Assembly (NCBI RefSeq): GCF_019024325.1
Contig: NZ_JAFNJS010000001.1
Location: 248,001 to 312,000, forward strand
Source: Falsiroseomonas tokyonensis
Lineage (GTDB): Bacteria > Pseudomonadota > Alphaproteobacteria > Acetobacterales > Acetobacteraceae
Length of the DNA stretch: 64,000 nucleotides
Direction: 5' to 3'
In this document: positions 41,753 through 50,521 of the stretch, one piece after another
How positions within the stretch are numbered: the first letter of the stretch is position 1
How the letters are laid out: the number at the start of each line of letters is the position of its first letter
Notes under the pieces: model-generated
The model's input: only the letters and a program-made list of their open reading frames with translations
Databases searched by the model: none
Told to the model about the DNA's origin: nothing
Program-made: the position numbers and the translations under genes

Positions 41753-42448
41753 TCACGGGCGCAGCACCGCCACCGCCTCCACCGTCGCGCGCACCACCGC
41801 ATCCTCGGCCACCGCCACCGGGGCGGCGGAGGAGGAGACGGAGGATCGGGCGGCCATGGCCATCGGCCGCGGGCCACGCTCCGGCGCGTCGATCCGCACT
41901 TCCCGCAGGCCGACGAGTTGCAGGTTGAGCTGCTGGGCGACGGCGGCGGCGCGGCGTTGCAGCGCCTCCAGCGCCAGGCGGGCGGCTTCCTCCCGCGCCG
42001 CGCGCTCCGTCTCCCGCCGCAAGGTCCAGTCCAGGGAGACCATGGCGAGGCCCTGGCCCTGCAGCGTGCCGGCCAGTTCCAGCAGCGCGGGGCCGTCGCC
42101 GCCGCGCAGTGTCACGGCCTGGCTGGCCTGCCAGTTGCGCTGCTCCTCCACCCGTCCGGTCCAGTAGCCGCCGGTCGAAACCTGGATGCCGGGGGTGGCT
42201 TGGGCGCGGGTGACGGCGGCGGCGATGGCGCGGTTCACCGCCTGCTGCGCCGCCGCGGCGGTCCCGGCGCGCGCTTCGGCGCGCAGCGTGGCCACCACCT
42301 CATCCGGCGCGCGGGTGACCTCCGCCGTCTCACCGAGATGCAGCAGCGTCTCCGTCAGGCCGGCGGGCTGCGCCAGGGCGGGGGGTGCCAACGCGGGCGG
42401 CGCCAACAGCAGCGTGGCCATGGTCAGGGCGCGGATCGGATGCAGCAT
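41753..42448 (-). CDS. SIMPL (DUF541) domain periplasmic protein
   Basis: 231 residues. A signal peptide (MATLLLAPPALAPPALAQPA) precedes the SIMPL domain: LGETAEVTRAPDEVVATLRA, VNRAIAAAVTRAQATPGIQV, STGGYWTGRVEEQRNWQASQ and a second half with ALEALQRRAAAVAQQLNLQL. SIMPL proteins are periplasmic or outer-membrane-associated proteins, tied in some bacteria to oxidative-stress protection. Divergent from the binding-protein gene at 42579, with a 130-bp spacer. Confidence 0.87.
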   Translation of the reverse strand: MLHPIRALTMATLLLAPPALAPPALAQPAGLTETLLHLGETAEVTRAPDEVVATLRAEARAGTAAAAQQAVNRAIAAAVTRAQATPGIQVSTGGYWTGRVEEQRNWQASQAVTLRGGDGPALLELAGTLQGQGLAMVSLDWTLRRETERAAREEAARLALEALQRRAAAVAQQLNLQLVGLREVRIDAPERGPRPMAMAARSSVSSSAAPVAVAEDAVVRATVEAVAVLRP

Positions 42449-42578
42449 ACGGTCTTTCCTCGATGCGGTGACAGGCCAGCAGATTCATGCGGCGGAATGG
42501 CGGCAGCCGTTCGGAAGGCGATTGACGGCTTCGCGATGCGGACAGACCCTGGCGGTATCCCAGCCGGAGATCCACGCC

Positions 42579-44147
42579 ATGCGCCTTGCCCTCGCCACCC
42601 TGCTCGCAGGCGCCTTCGCCGTGACAACGCCGCTGGCCGCGAAAAATTTCACCTGGGCGTACAACGCCGATGTGCTGACGCTGGATCCGCACTCCTCCAA
42701 CAACACCTTCACCAATACCTTCCTGGGCAATGTCTATGAGGCCCTGGTGCGGCACAACGACCGCATCGAGATCGAGCCTGCCCTGGCCGAGAGCTGGGAG
42801 CGCACCAGCCCGACCGTGTGGCGCTTCAACCTTCGCCGCAACGTGGTCTTCCACAATGGCGAGAGTTTTGACGCAGACGACGTGCTGTTCACCTGGTCGC
42901 GGGTGAACGGGCCGGGGTCGCTGGCGCGCGGGCTGCTGGGCGCGATCAAGGAAGTGCGGAAGGTCGACAGCCACACCATCGAGATCGAGACGCACCGCCC
43001 CTTCCCCATCCTGCTCGCCTCCATCACGCAGTTCTTCATGATGGATGAGGGCTGGTCGCGGGCGAACAATGCGGTGCAGGCGGCCAATCTCTCGGCGCAG
43101 ACCGAATCGGGCGCGACCCGCGTGGCCAATGGCACCGGGCCCTTCCGGATCACGGAGCGCCGGCCGGATGAGCGGACTGTCCTCGAGCCGCATGCGCGCT
43201 GGTGGGACACCCCCTTGCACAACCTGACTCGGGTAAACTTCCAGCCGATCCGCAGCGCGGCGACGCGCACGGCGAGCCTGCTCTCGGGCGCCATCGACGC
43301 GAATGTGGAGGTGCCGCTGCAGGACATTCCGCGCCTGCTGCAGGACCAGCGGGTGCAGATGGTCGAGGGGCCGGAGCTGCGCACCATCTATCTCGGCTTC
43401 GATTATGAGCGGGACGAGCTGCTGTACTCCGACGTGCGCGGCCAAAACCCCTTCCGCGACCGCCGGGTGCGGGAGGCGATCTACCGCGCCATCGACGTGA
43501 ACGCCCTGCGCCGGACGGTGATGCGGGAGAAGGCCTGGATCGCCGGCATGATGGTGAGCCCCTTCCTGACCGGCGCGCCCGCCGACCTGAACGACCGCCT
43601 GCCCTATGACCCGGAGGCGTCGAAGCGCCTGCTGGCGGAGGCGGGGTTCCCGAACGGCTTCTCGGTGGGCATCGTCTGCCCGAACGACCGCTATGTGAAT
43701 GACGAGCGCACCTGCCAGGCGGTGGCGGCGATGCTGTCCCGCGTCGGCATCCGGCTGCAGCTGCAGTCGGAACCCACCAATATCTGGTCCCGCCGCACGG
43801 CGACGCGCGATTTCTCGATGTACATGCTGGGCCATGCGGGCCTGCCGCTGGCGGATGCCTATTCGACGCTGAACGAGGTGCTGCGCACCAATACGCCGAC
43901 GACGGGCGGGCTGAACTACGGCCGCTGGTCGAATGCGGAATTCGATGCGCTGGTCTCCCGCGCTGCGGAAGCGCCGGACGAGACCAGCCGCCGCGCCCTG
44001 ATCCGCGAGGCGTTGCAGATCGAGCGCCGCGAGATCGCGCATATCCCGCTGTTCCAGCAGCCCATCGCCTGGGCGTCCCGCCGCGGCATCGACCTGCGCC
44101 AGGCACCGGACAACCGGCTGCGGCTTTGGCTTGTGAAGGTGGATTGA
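42579..44147 (+). CDS. ABC transporter substrate-binding protein, family 5 (oligopeptide type)
   Basis: 522 residues from ATG 42579, with GGAGA at 42565-42569. Signal peptide MRLALATLLAGAFAVTTPLA. Family 5 features: FTWAYNADVLTLDPHSSNN, NVYEALVRHNDRIEIEPALA, ESWERTSPTVWRFNLRRNVV, FHNGESFDADDVLFTWSRV and the lower-lobe RRVREAIYRAIDVNALRRTV. It binds a peptide-like or similar ligand in the periplasm. No permease or ATPase genes are near; the amidohydrolase gene downstream (87-bp gap) may process the ligand, which is inference. Confidence 0.92.
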   Translation: MRLALATLLAGAFAVTTPLAAKNFTWAYNADVLTLDPHSSNNTFTNTFLGNVYEALVRHNDRIEIEPALAESWERTSPTVWRFNLRRNVVFHNGESFDADDVLFTWSRVNGPGSLARGLLGAIKEVRKVDSHTIEIETHRPFPILLASITQFFMMDEGWSRANNAVQAANLSAQTESGATRVANGTGPFRITERRPDERTVLEPHARWWDTPLHNLTRVNFQPIRSAATRTASLLSGAIDANVEVPLQDIPRLLQDQRVQMVEGPELRTIYLGFDYERDELLYSDVRGQNPFRDRRVREAIYRAIDVNALRRTVMREKAWIAGMMVSPFLTGAPADLNDRLPYDPEASKRLLAEAGFPNGFSVGIVCPNDRYVNDERTCQAVAAMLSRVGIRLQLQSEPTNIWSRRTATRDFSMYMLGHAGLPLADAYSTLNEVLRTNTPTTGGLNYGRWSNAEFDALVSRAAEAPDETSRRALIREALQIERREIAHIPLFQQPIAWASRRGIDLRQAPDNRLRLWLVKVD

Positions 44148-44234
44148 GCCTGCCGTCCGCGCACTGCCGACCCGCGCTGCCCCCCCTGCCAAACGGGGCA
44201 GCGCTGACTTTTCTTGACCTCATCGAGGACTAGC

Positions 44235-45650
44235 ATGACCGATCTTCTCATCCGCGGCGGCGTCGTCATCACCATGGACCCGGCGCGCCGTGTGCTGCCG
44301 GATGGCGCCGTTGCCATCAAGGATGGCCGCATCCAGGCCGTCGGCCCGACCGAGGAGGTGGAGGCCGCGCACGGCCAGGCGAAGCAGGTGATCGAGGCGC
44401 GCGGCCGCGCCATCCTGCCCGGCCTGATCGACGGCCATGCCCATGCCGGCCACGGGCTGGTGAAGACCATGGGCAACAATGACAGCGCCGGCTGGATGGA
44501 AGCCTGCCGCGTCATCTACACCCTCGCCTCCCCGCCCAGCTTCTGGCGCGCGGAGGCGAAGCTCGCGGCCTATGAGCGGCTGCGCTTCGGCGTCACCACC
44601 GGCGTCTCGCTGCTCGGCGGCGGCGACAGCATCGGTCGCGTGGACGACACGGCCTTCACCGATGCGCATGCGGAGGCGACGGAGGAAGTCGGCATCCGCA
44701 GCCTGCTGGTGCTCGGCCCGACCCGCCCGCCCTTCCCGCGCCCCTATGTCGGGCCGGATGGCGTGGAGCGGCCCGTCAGCTTCGAGCAGCAGCTCGATGT
44801 CATCACCGCCGGTGTCGAGAAGTGGCACAACAAGGGCCGCGTGAAGGTGGCGACGTTGATGCCCGTCTATCGTGAAGCCAAGCACGACGCCGCAAAAGTG
44901 AAGGAGATCGAGCGCCAGGGGCATCTGGTGCGCGAAGCGGGCCGGTCGCGCGGCGCGCCCTTCCACCAGGACGGCCATCGCCAGGGCAGCATCGAGCTGG
45001 CGGACCGCATGTTCGGCCTGCTCGGTCCCGATGCCTGGCTCAGCCACTGCACCGAGCTGACGGATGCGGATATCGACACGCTGGTGCGCACCGGCACGAG
45101 CGTGGTGCACAACCCCTCCGCCATCGCCGCGGTCCGCGGCTATTGCCCGGCGCCGAAGATGATCGAGGCGGGTGTGACCGTGATGATCGGCTCGGACGCC
45201 ACGGCGCCCGACCGCTCCGGCGACATGTTCCGCCACATGTTCCAGTGCATCCGCTACCACCAGCGCCATTTCCGCGACGAGACGATGATGCCGCCCGGCA
45301 AGGCGCTGGAGATGGTGACGATCGACGCCGCGCGCGGCCTCGGCATGGGGCATGAGCTGGGCAGCCTGGAGGTCGGCAAGAAGGCGGATGTCATCACCGT
45401 CGATCTCTCGGCGCCGCATATGGTGCCGGCGAATATGCCGGTGGCGCGCGTTGTCTACTTCGCCAATGGGCAGGACGTGCTGGACGTGGTGGTGGACGGC
45501 CAGGTGCTGATGCGCGACCGCGTCTGCCCGCATCTGGACGGCACCGAGATCGGTACTGCGGCGTGGCGGGAGACGGATGCGATGCTGGACCGCGCGAAGC
45601 TGCGGCACATGGTGGTGGAGAATCCGGGCTGGGGGCAGGTGCGGCGCTAA
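44235..45650 (+). CDS. Metal-dependent amidohydrolase (chlorohydrolase/deaminase-like)
   Basis: 471 residues from ATG 44235. The beta-sandwich plus TIM-barrel architecture is shown by LLIRGGVVITMDPARRVLPD at the N-terminus and IVDLSAPH-like strands at the C-terminus. Metal ligands: LPGLIDGHAHAGHGLVK (HxH), the His-rich GAPFHQDGHRQGSIELADRM, AWLSHCTELTD and MIGSDATAPDRSGDMFRHMF (Asp). The nearest functional groups are the ATZ/TRZ and SsnA-type hydrolases that deaminate or dehalogenate cyclic amides or heterocycles; the precise reaction cannot be told. It lies behind the family 5 binding protein. Confidence 0.87.
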   Translation: MTDLLIRGGVVITMDPARRVLPDGAVAIKDGRIQAVGPTEEVEAAHGQAKQVIEARGRAILPGLIDGHAHAGHGLVKTMGNNDSAGWMEACRVIYTLASPPSFWRAEAKLAAYERLRFGVTTGVSLLGGGDSIGRVDDTAFTDAHAEATEEVGIRSLLVLGPTRPPFPRPYVGPDGVERPVSFEQQLDVITAGVEKWHNKGRVKVATLMPVYREAKHDAAKVKEIERQGHLVREAGRSRGAPFHQDGHRQGSIELADRMFGLLGPDAWLSHCTELTDADIDTLVRTGTSVVHNPSAIAAVRGYCPAPKMIEAGVTVMIGSDATAPDRSGDMFRHMFQCIRYHQRHFRDETMMPPGKALEMVTIDAARGLGMGHELGSLEVGKKADVITVDLSAPHMVPANMPVARVVYFANGQDVLDVVVDGQVLMRDRVCPHLDGTEIGTAAWRETDAMLDRAKLRHMVVENPGWGQVRR

Positions 45651-45662
45651 GGGGGGCGCGAA

Positions 45663-45779
45663 GCCCCCACCCCGACCAGCCTTCGGCGTCGCGGCAGCGC
45701 CGCGACCCCCCGTAAAGCGGGGGAGGGAGGCGCCCTGACTCCCTCCCCCGTTCTCACGGGGGAGGGTTGGGGTGGGGGC
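45663..45779. repeat. 117-bp palindromic element with inverted ends, copy 1
   Basis: Ends: GCCCCCACCCC (45663-45673) and GGGGTGGGGGC (45769-45779). Internal stems: GTCGCGGC/GCCGCGAC (45688-45706), CCCCCG/CGGGGG (45707-45723) and CCCTCCCCCGT/ACGGGGGAGGG (45741-45766). It lies between the amidohydrolase gene and the Bug gene at 45866. Copy 2 is at 53513-53628. Confidence 0.8.
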
Positions 45780-45865
45780 AAGGCGCCACCTCCCCCACTC
45801 TGGCCCCGCCCCTTCCCCCGCGCCATGATGGCCGCCGGAGAAACGTCCCGGAGCACGGCCCCAAA

Positions 45866-46843
45866 ATGCCGCAACGTCGCACCCTGCTGGCCACGGCCCT
45901 GGCGGCCCTGGCCGCGCCTCGCCTGGCCCGCGCGCAAGCCTGGCCCAGCCGCCCCGTCCGCATCGTCGAACCCGGCGCGCCGGGCGGCGGCAACGACACC
46001 ACCATCCGCCTGTTTGCCCCACATCTGGAACGCGCCTTCGGCCAGTCCTTCGTGGTGGACAATCGTCCGGGCGCCGGCGGGCGCGTGGGCGTGGAGAACG
46101 CCTTCCGCGCGCCGCCCGACGGCTCCACGCTGCTGGTCGGCAATGCCGGCTCCAACGGCATCAATGCCGCGATCTACCCGGACCTTCCCTATGACCTGGA
46201 GAAAGACTTCACGCCGATCTCGCTGCTGGTCACCGGGCCCAATGCGCTGGTGGTGAATCCGCGCGTCTTCCCGGTGGACAACGTCGCCGGGCTGATCGCC
46301 GCCATCAAGGAAAAGCCCCAGAACCACTACAACTACGGCAGCGGCGGCGTCGGATCCTCCGCCCATCTTTCGGCCGAGCTCTTCTGCATGATGGCCGGCG
46401 TGCGGATGGAGCACATCCCCTATCGCGGCGCGGCGCAGATGGGCCAGGCGGTGATCACCGGCGACGCGCCCTTCCTGATCGCGAACATGGTGAACATCAT
46501 GCCCTTCGTCACGCGTGGCGAGGTGAAGCTGCTGGCGGTGACCAGCCTGGAACGCTGGCCGGATACGCCGCAGGTGCCGACCCTGGATGAATCCGGCCTC
46601 GCCGGCTTCGAGACCATCGCCTGGAACGCGCTCTTCGGCCCGCCGGGCCTGCCCTCCGCCGTGGTGGAGCGGCTGGTGCCCGAGCTGCAGCGCATCGGCC
46701 AGCTGCCGGAGGTGAAGGACCGGGTGAAGCTGATCGGCGGCCAAGTGGTGACCAGCACGCCGGATGTGCTGGCCGCGCGGGTCCGCAGCGACATCGCCAA
46801 ATGGAAGGACCTGGCCACCCGCGCGAATATCCGCGTCACATGA
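45866..46843 (+). CDS. Bug-family tripartite tricarboxylate transporter substrate-binding protein
   Basis: 325 residues from ATG 45866. Signal peptide MPQRRTLLATALAALAAPRL ending ARAQ. Bug motifs: WPSRPVRIVEPGAPGGGNDT, VVDNRPGAGGRVGVENAFRA, the central YGSGGVGSSAHLSAELF and IPYRGAAQMGQAVITGDAPF, and TPQVPTLDESGLAGFE. The stop overlaps the enolase-superfamily gene start (ATGA), so it heads a four-gene operon with that enzyme, a DMT exporter and a D-aminopeptidase. A sugar-acid or D-amino-acid-derived ligand is suggested by these neighbours only. Confidence 0.92.
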   Translation: MPQRRTLLATALAALAAPRLARAQAWPSRPVRIVEPGAPGGGNDTTIRLFAPHLERAFGQSFVVDNRPGAGGRVGVENAFRAPPDGSTLLVGNAGSNGINAAIYPDLPYDLEKDFTPISLLVTGPNALVVNPRVFPVDNVAGLIAAIKEKPQNHYNYGSGGVGSSAHLSAELFCMMAGVRMEHIPYRGAAQMGQAVITGDAPFLIANMVNIMPFVTRGEVKLLAVTSLERWPDTPQVPTLDESGLAGFETIAWNALFGPPGLPSAVVERLVPELQRIGQLPEVKDRVKLIGGQVVTSTPDVLAARVRSDIAKWKDLATRANIRVT

Positions 46844-47985
46844 AGATCACCGACATCCGCTTCCGCGGCTTCAACGTCACGCCCAAGACGAACTGGAGTT
46901 TCGTCGAGGTCACCACCGAGGACGGACGGACCGGCCTTGGCGAATGCACGCTGGCGAATCACGAGCCGCTGATGGCGGCCGAGCTTGCCCGCATCGCGGC
47001 GAACCTGCGGGGCGAGGATGCGCGCGACCGCAACCGCATCGCCCGCTACCTTCCGCATGCGCCGGGCGGGCTGGTGACGGCCACCGCCATCTCGGCGCTC
47101 GATCAGGCGCTGTGCGACCTGGCGGCGCAGCGCCACGGCGAGCCTATGCACCGGCTGCTCGGCGGCGCTTTTTCGGACAGCGTACGGCTCTATGCGAACA
47201 TCAACCGCGGCGCCAATCCGCGCACGCCGGCGGGTTTCGCGGCGGCCGCGACCCGCGCCGTGGCCGAGGGTTTCTCGGGTGTGAAACTCGCGCCCTTCGA
47301 GCCCATGGTCTGGGAGGATGGCCGCACCGCCGCCAACCGCGCCGCCTATGCGGAGGGCCTGGCCCGCATCGCCGCCGTGCGCGCCGCGATCGGGCCGGAC
47401 ATCGACCTGATGGTCGACGCGCATTGGCGCTTCTCCCCCGGCGGCGCCGCGCAACTGATCCGCGATGTCTCCTCCGAAAACCTGTTCTGGCTGGAATGTC
47501 CGGTGGCGGAGGCGAATCACGCCGAGATCGTCCGGCTGCGCGGCCTGGCCAATGCGCGAGGCATGCGGCTGGCGGGCGCCGAGAGCCTGTCGGGCCTGGC
47601 CGCCTATCGCCCGCTGGTGGAGGCCGGCTGCTACGACGTGCTGATGCCCGATGCGAAGCATGCCGGCGGGCTCGGCGAGATCCAGCGCATCGCCGCGCTG
47701 GCGCAGACCGCGGGGGTGGAGATCGCGCCGCACAACCCCACCGGCCCCGTCTGCCACGCCCATTCCGTGCATCTCTGCGCCGCCATCCCGAATTTCCTCG
47801 TGCTGGAAGTGCAGTACGGGGAGACCGAGGCCTTCTTCGACATCGTTGCGGGCGAGAGCCTGCGCTTCGTCAACGGCGCGGCGCGCCTGTCCCAGGCCCC
47901 CGGCCTCGGCATCACGCTGAACCCCGGCGCTTTTCCCGAATGGAAACGCATGGACCGGCCTTGGCTGGACCCGCGGCTGGGCTGA
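46840..47985 (+). CDS. Mandelate racemase/muconate lactonizing enzyme family protein (enolase superfamily)
   Basis: 381 residues from the ATG that overlaps the Bug gene stop. N-terminal capping domain starts MKITDIRFRGFNVTPKTNWS. In the barrel: GFSGVKLAPFEPMVW with a catalytic Lys, MVDAHWRFSPGG (metal Asp), WLECPVAEANHAE (metal Glu), RLAGAESLSGLAAY (metal Glu), PDAKHAGGLGEIQ and EIAPHNPTGPVCHAHSVHL, with a His in the position of the general base of galactonate-dehydratase-like members. It probably dehydrates or epimerises an acid sugar; the exact substrate is unknown. Encoded with a Bug receptor and an exporter. Confidence 0.9.
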   Translation: MKITDIRFRGFNVTPKTNWSFVEVTTEDGRTGLGECTLANHEPLMAAELARIAANLRGEDARDRNRIARYLPHAPGGLVTATAISALDQALCDLAAQRHGEPMHRLLGGAFSDSVRLYANINRGANPRTPAGFAAAATRAVAEGFSGVKLAPFEPMVWEDGRTAANRAAYAEGLARIAAVRAAIGPDIDLMVDAHWRFSPGGAAQLIRDVSSENLFWLECPVAEANHAEIVRLRGLANARGMRLAGAESLSGLAAYRPLVEAGCYDVLMPDAKHAGGLGEIQRIAALAQTAGVEIAPHNPTGPVCHAHSVHLCAAIPNFLVLEVQYGETEAFFDIVAGESLRFVNGAARLSQAPGLGITLNPGAFPEWKRMDRPWLDPRLG

Positions 47986-47995
47986 TAAACGCCGG

Positions 47996-48907
47996 ATGAT
48001 CTCCGGATGGATCGGCTTCACCCTCTCCGCCGCGCTGTTCCAGTGCTGGCGGACCGCCATGCAGCAGCGGCTGCGCGGGCAGCTTTCGGTGAATGCCGCG
48101 GGGGTGGTGCGCTACCTCTATGGCGTGCCGGTGGGGCTGGCGATCTTTGGCCTCTATGCGGCGGCCTTCGGGGGCACGCTGCCGGCGCTGTCCCTCACCG
48201 TGTTGGCGCTGTGTGCCGCCGGCGGCTTCGGGCAGATCCTCGGCACCAACCTGCTGATCATGGCCTTCGGCCATCGCAATTTCGCCGTCGGCACAGCCTA
48301 TGCGAAGACCGAGGCGATGCAGGCGGCCTTCGTCGCCACGCTGCTGCTGGGCGAGCATCTGTCGCTGCTCTCCTGGCTCGGCATCGCCATCGGCGTCGGC
48401 GGCGTGCTGTACCTCTCGCTGGCCGGGCGCGGCACCAGCCCGGGTGATCTGCTGCGCGGGCTGACGCAGCCGGCGGCGCTGTGCGGCATCGGCGCCGGAT
48501 TCTGCTTCGGCTTCACCGGCGTGCTGATCAAGGCGGCGAACCAGGCCATGCCGGGCAGCGATGTGGTCTTCAAGGCGCTGCTGCTGCTGGTCATCATCAA
48601 TACCATGCAGACGCTGATGCAGGGCGCCTGGCTGGCCTGGAAGGAGCCGGCGCAGTTCCGCGCCGTCTTCGCCACCTGGCGCGACAGCGGCCAGGTCGGC
48701 GCGCTGTCCGCGCTCGGCTCCGCCTGCTGGTTCTCCGCCTTCGCCCTGGCCCCGGTCGCGCTGGTGCGCGCGCTGGGCCAGGTGGAGATCCTCTTCACCC
48801 TGGCCTTCAGCCGCTTCTACCTGCGGGAGAAGGCGACGCGCGCCGATGTCATCGGTTCGCTGGTGGTGGTGGCCGGCGTCGTGCTCGTGCTCTGGGGAAG
48901 CCGCTGA
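47996..48907 (+). CDS. DMT-superfamily (EamA-like) membrane transporter
   Basis: 303 residues with about 10 hydrophobic helices and the two-fold internal similarity typical of EamA proteins. The first half ends with GTAYAKTEAMQAAFVATLLL and GEHLSLLSWLGIAIGVGGVL; the second with ALVRALGQVEILFTLAFSRF and REKATRADVIGSLVVVAGVV, the repeated 'E-x2-x-G-x2-L/I-I-x-G' theme. Predicted inner-membrane exporter of a small metabolite. Its stop overlaps the next gene start (TGATG). Start ATG 47996 follows the preceding stop by 10 bases with a weak ribosome site. Confidence 0.88.
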   Translation: MISGWIGFTLSAALFQCWRTAMQQRLRGQLSVNAAGVVRYLYGVPVGLAIFGLYAAAFGGTLPALSLTVLALCAAGGFGQILGTNLLIMAFGHRNFAVGTAYAKTEAMQAAFVATLLLGEHLSLLSWLGIAIGVGGVLYLSLAGRGTSPGDLLRGLTQPAALCGIGAGFCFGFTGVLIKAANQAMPGSDVVFKALLLLVIINTMQTLMQGAWLAWKEPAQFRAVFATWRDSGQVGALSALGSACWFSAFALAPVALVRALGQVEILFTLAFSRFYLREKATRADVIGSLVVVAGVVLVLWGSR

Positions 48908-50472
48908 TGTCCGATCTCTCTGCCCGCCTCGACCGCGTCCTGCGCGAATTGCCGCGCCGCTACCCCGGCCCGGGCGGCGCCATTGCGGTGCTGCGGCAGG
49001 GCGAGGTCATCGCCCGCCAAGCCTGGGGTTTCGCGAATGCGGAGCGCCGCATTCCCTTCACGCCGCGCACGCTGTTCCGCATGTGCTCCATCACCAAGCA
49101 ATTCACCTGCGGCGCCATGCTGCGCGCGGTCGGCCAGCTGGAGGCGCTGGATGCCGCGATCCGCGCGCGCCTGCCACGCCTCGGCGATGCCGCGCCGCCG
49201 ACGCGGCTGCTGGCGCATAACCAGTCCGGCCTGCGCGACTACTGGGCGGTGGCCATGCTGCATGGCGCGCCGGCCGAATCCGCCTTCGGCGATGTGGAGG
49301 CCGCGCGCGTCATTGCCGGCACCACCAGCCTGCATTTTGTTCCTGGCACCCGCTATTCCTATGTGAACCAGAATTTCCGGCTGATCTCCGACGCGCTGCA
49401 GGACGTCACCGGCCGCAGTTTTTCCGAATTGCTCCGGCGCCACATCTTCAGCCCCGTCGGGATGGAAAGCGCCTTCCTGGCGGCCGAGACCCGCGCCATG
49501 CCGGACGGCACCGAAGGCTATGAAGGCAGCCAGGCCGGCGGCTTCCGACCCGCGGTGAACAATGTGATCTGGACCGGCGATGCCGGGCTCGGCGCCAGCC
49601 TGGACGACATGATCGCCTGGGAACGTCATATCGACGCAACGCGCGACGACCCGGACAGCCTGCATGCCCGCCTGGCCGCGCCCGTCGCCTTCACCGATGG
49701 CAGCCCGGCGCCCTATGGCTTCGGCCTCGGCCGGGCCGAGGCTTTTGGCACGCCCATCCTGGGCCATGGCGGCGCGCTGCGCGGCTGGCGCAGCCATCGG
49801 CTCTATGCGCCGGCGGCGCGCATTTCCGTGGTCGTGATGTTCAATCACCTCTCGGATGCCAATGCCGCGGCGATGGAGGCGCTGGCCGCCCTGCTGGGGG
49901 CGGAGGCGCCGCAGCCCGATGCCAGCCTGCCCCCGCCGGACTGGCTCGGTGCCTATGTGGAGCCGGAGACGGGCCTTGCCGTGCGGCTGGACAGCGCGGC
50001 GCCCGGCGTGGTGCGGCTGCGCTTCGGCCATGGCGCGGAACGGCTGGAGTTGCGCCCCGATGGCAGCGCCGGCACGGGCCGAACCCGGCTGCGCCCGACG
50101 CCGGAGGGGCTGTGGATGGACCGGCCGCAGGAAAACCAGTCGAGCCTGCTGCGGCCCTGCCCGGGCGAAGCCGCCCCCGGCCTCGCCGGCCGCTACCGCT
50201 GCGCGGAGCTGGACGCCGAATTGCTGGTCACCGAGGCGGGCGGCGTCGCCTATGGCGGCTTTTCCGGTTTCCTCGGCCAGGGGCGGATGGAGCTGCTGGA
50301 GCCAATCGGGCCGGACCTCTGGGCCCTGCCCTGCTGGCGCGCACTGGACCATACGCCGCCGGGGGACTGGACGCTGGCCTTCCGGCGCGGGGCGGATGGA
50401 AGTGTGACGGGCGTGACGGTGGGCTGCTGGCTGGCACGCGGGCTGGAATACGCCCGCCTGGCGGCGGATTAG
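48907..50472 (+). CDS. dap: D-aminopeptidase (penicillin-recognising, family S12)
   Basis: 521 residues, close in length to the Ochrobactrum anthropi D-aminopeptidase. Catalytic residues: Ser and Lys in CSITKQFTCGAML, Tyr in YSYVNQNFRLIS, and the His-containing GHGGALRGWRS in place of the KTG motif of beta-lactamases. Around them PGPGGAIAVLRQGEVIARQA, NNQSGLRDYWAV-like (here HNQSGLRDYWAV), WTGDAGLGASLDDMIAWE and the C-terminal domains ending VGCWLARGLEYARL match what I recall of that enzyme. It hydrolyses N-terminal D-amino acids from peptides or amides; no signal peptide, so cytoplasmic. Last gene of the Bug-enolase-DMT-dap operon. Whether it uses D-Ala peptides from peptidoglycan is unknown. 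Confidence 0.9.
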   Translation: MSDLSARLDRVLRELPRRYPGPGGAIAVLRQGEVIARQAWGFANAERRIPFTPRTLFRMCSITKQFTCGAMLRAVGQLEALDAAIRARLPRLGDAAPPTRLLAHNQSGLRDYWAVAMLHGAPAESAFGDVEAARVIAGTTSLHFVPGTRYSYVNQNFRLISDALQDVTGRSFSELLRRHIFSPVGMESAFLAAETRAMPDGTEGYEGSQAGGFRPAVNNVIWTGDAGLGASLDDMIAWERHIDATRDDPDSLHARLAAPVAFTDGSPAPYGFGLGRAEAFGTPILGHGGALRGWRSHRLYAPAARISVVVMFNHLSDANAAAMEALAALLGAEAPQPDASLPPPDWLGAYVEPETGLAVRLDSAAPGVVRLRFGHGAERLELRPDGSAGTGRTRLRPTPEGLWMDRPQENQSSLLRPCPGEAAPGLAGRYRCAELDAELLVTEAGGVAYGGFSGFLGQGRMELLEPIGPDLWALPCWRALDHTPPGDWTLAFRRGADGSVTGVTVGCWLARGLEYARLAAD

Positions 50473-50499
50473 AGGCCCCGAAAACCCAAAAAACCCACT

Positions 50500-50515
50500 C
50501 CCCCCGGACGGGGGG
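50500..50515. terminator. Short GC hairpin after dap
   Basis: CCCCCC (50500-50505), loop GGAC, GGGGGG (50510-50515), followed by AAAGGG. It lies 28 bases past the dap stop and may end the operon; there is no T-run on the plus strand. Confidence 0.35.
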
Positions 50516-50521
50516 AAAGGG

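Noticed and set aside
41640-41760. TATACT-like sequences near 41680-41690 considered as a promoter for a rightward gene or for DUF3052
   Set aside because: No -35 box at a proper distance on either strand and no rightward gene follows.
42330-44192. A 620-codon minus-strand frame opposite the family 5 binding protein
   Set aside because: Antisense to a gene with signal peptide and family motifs.
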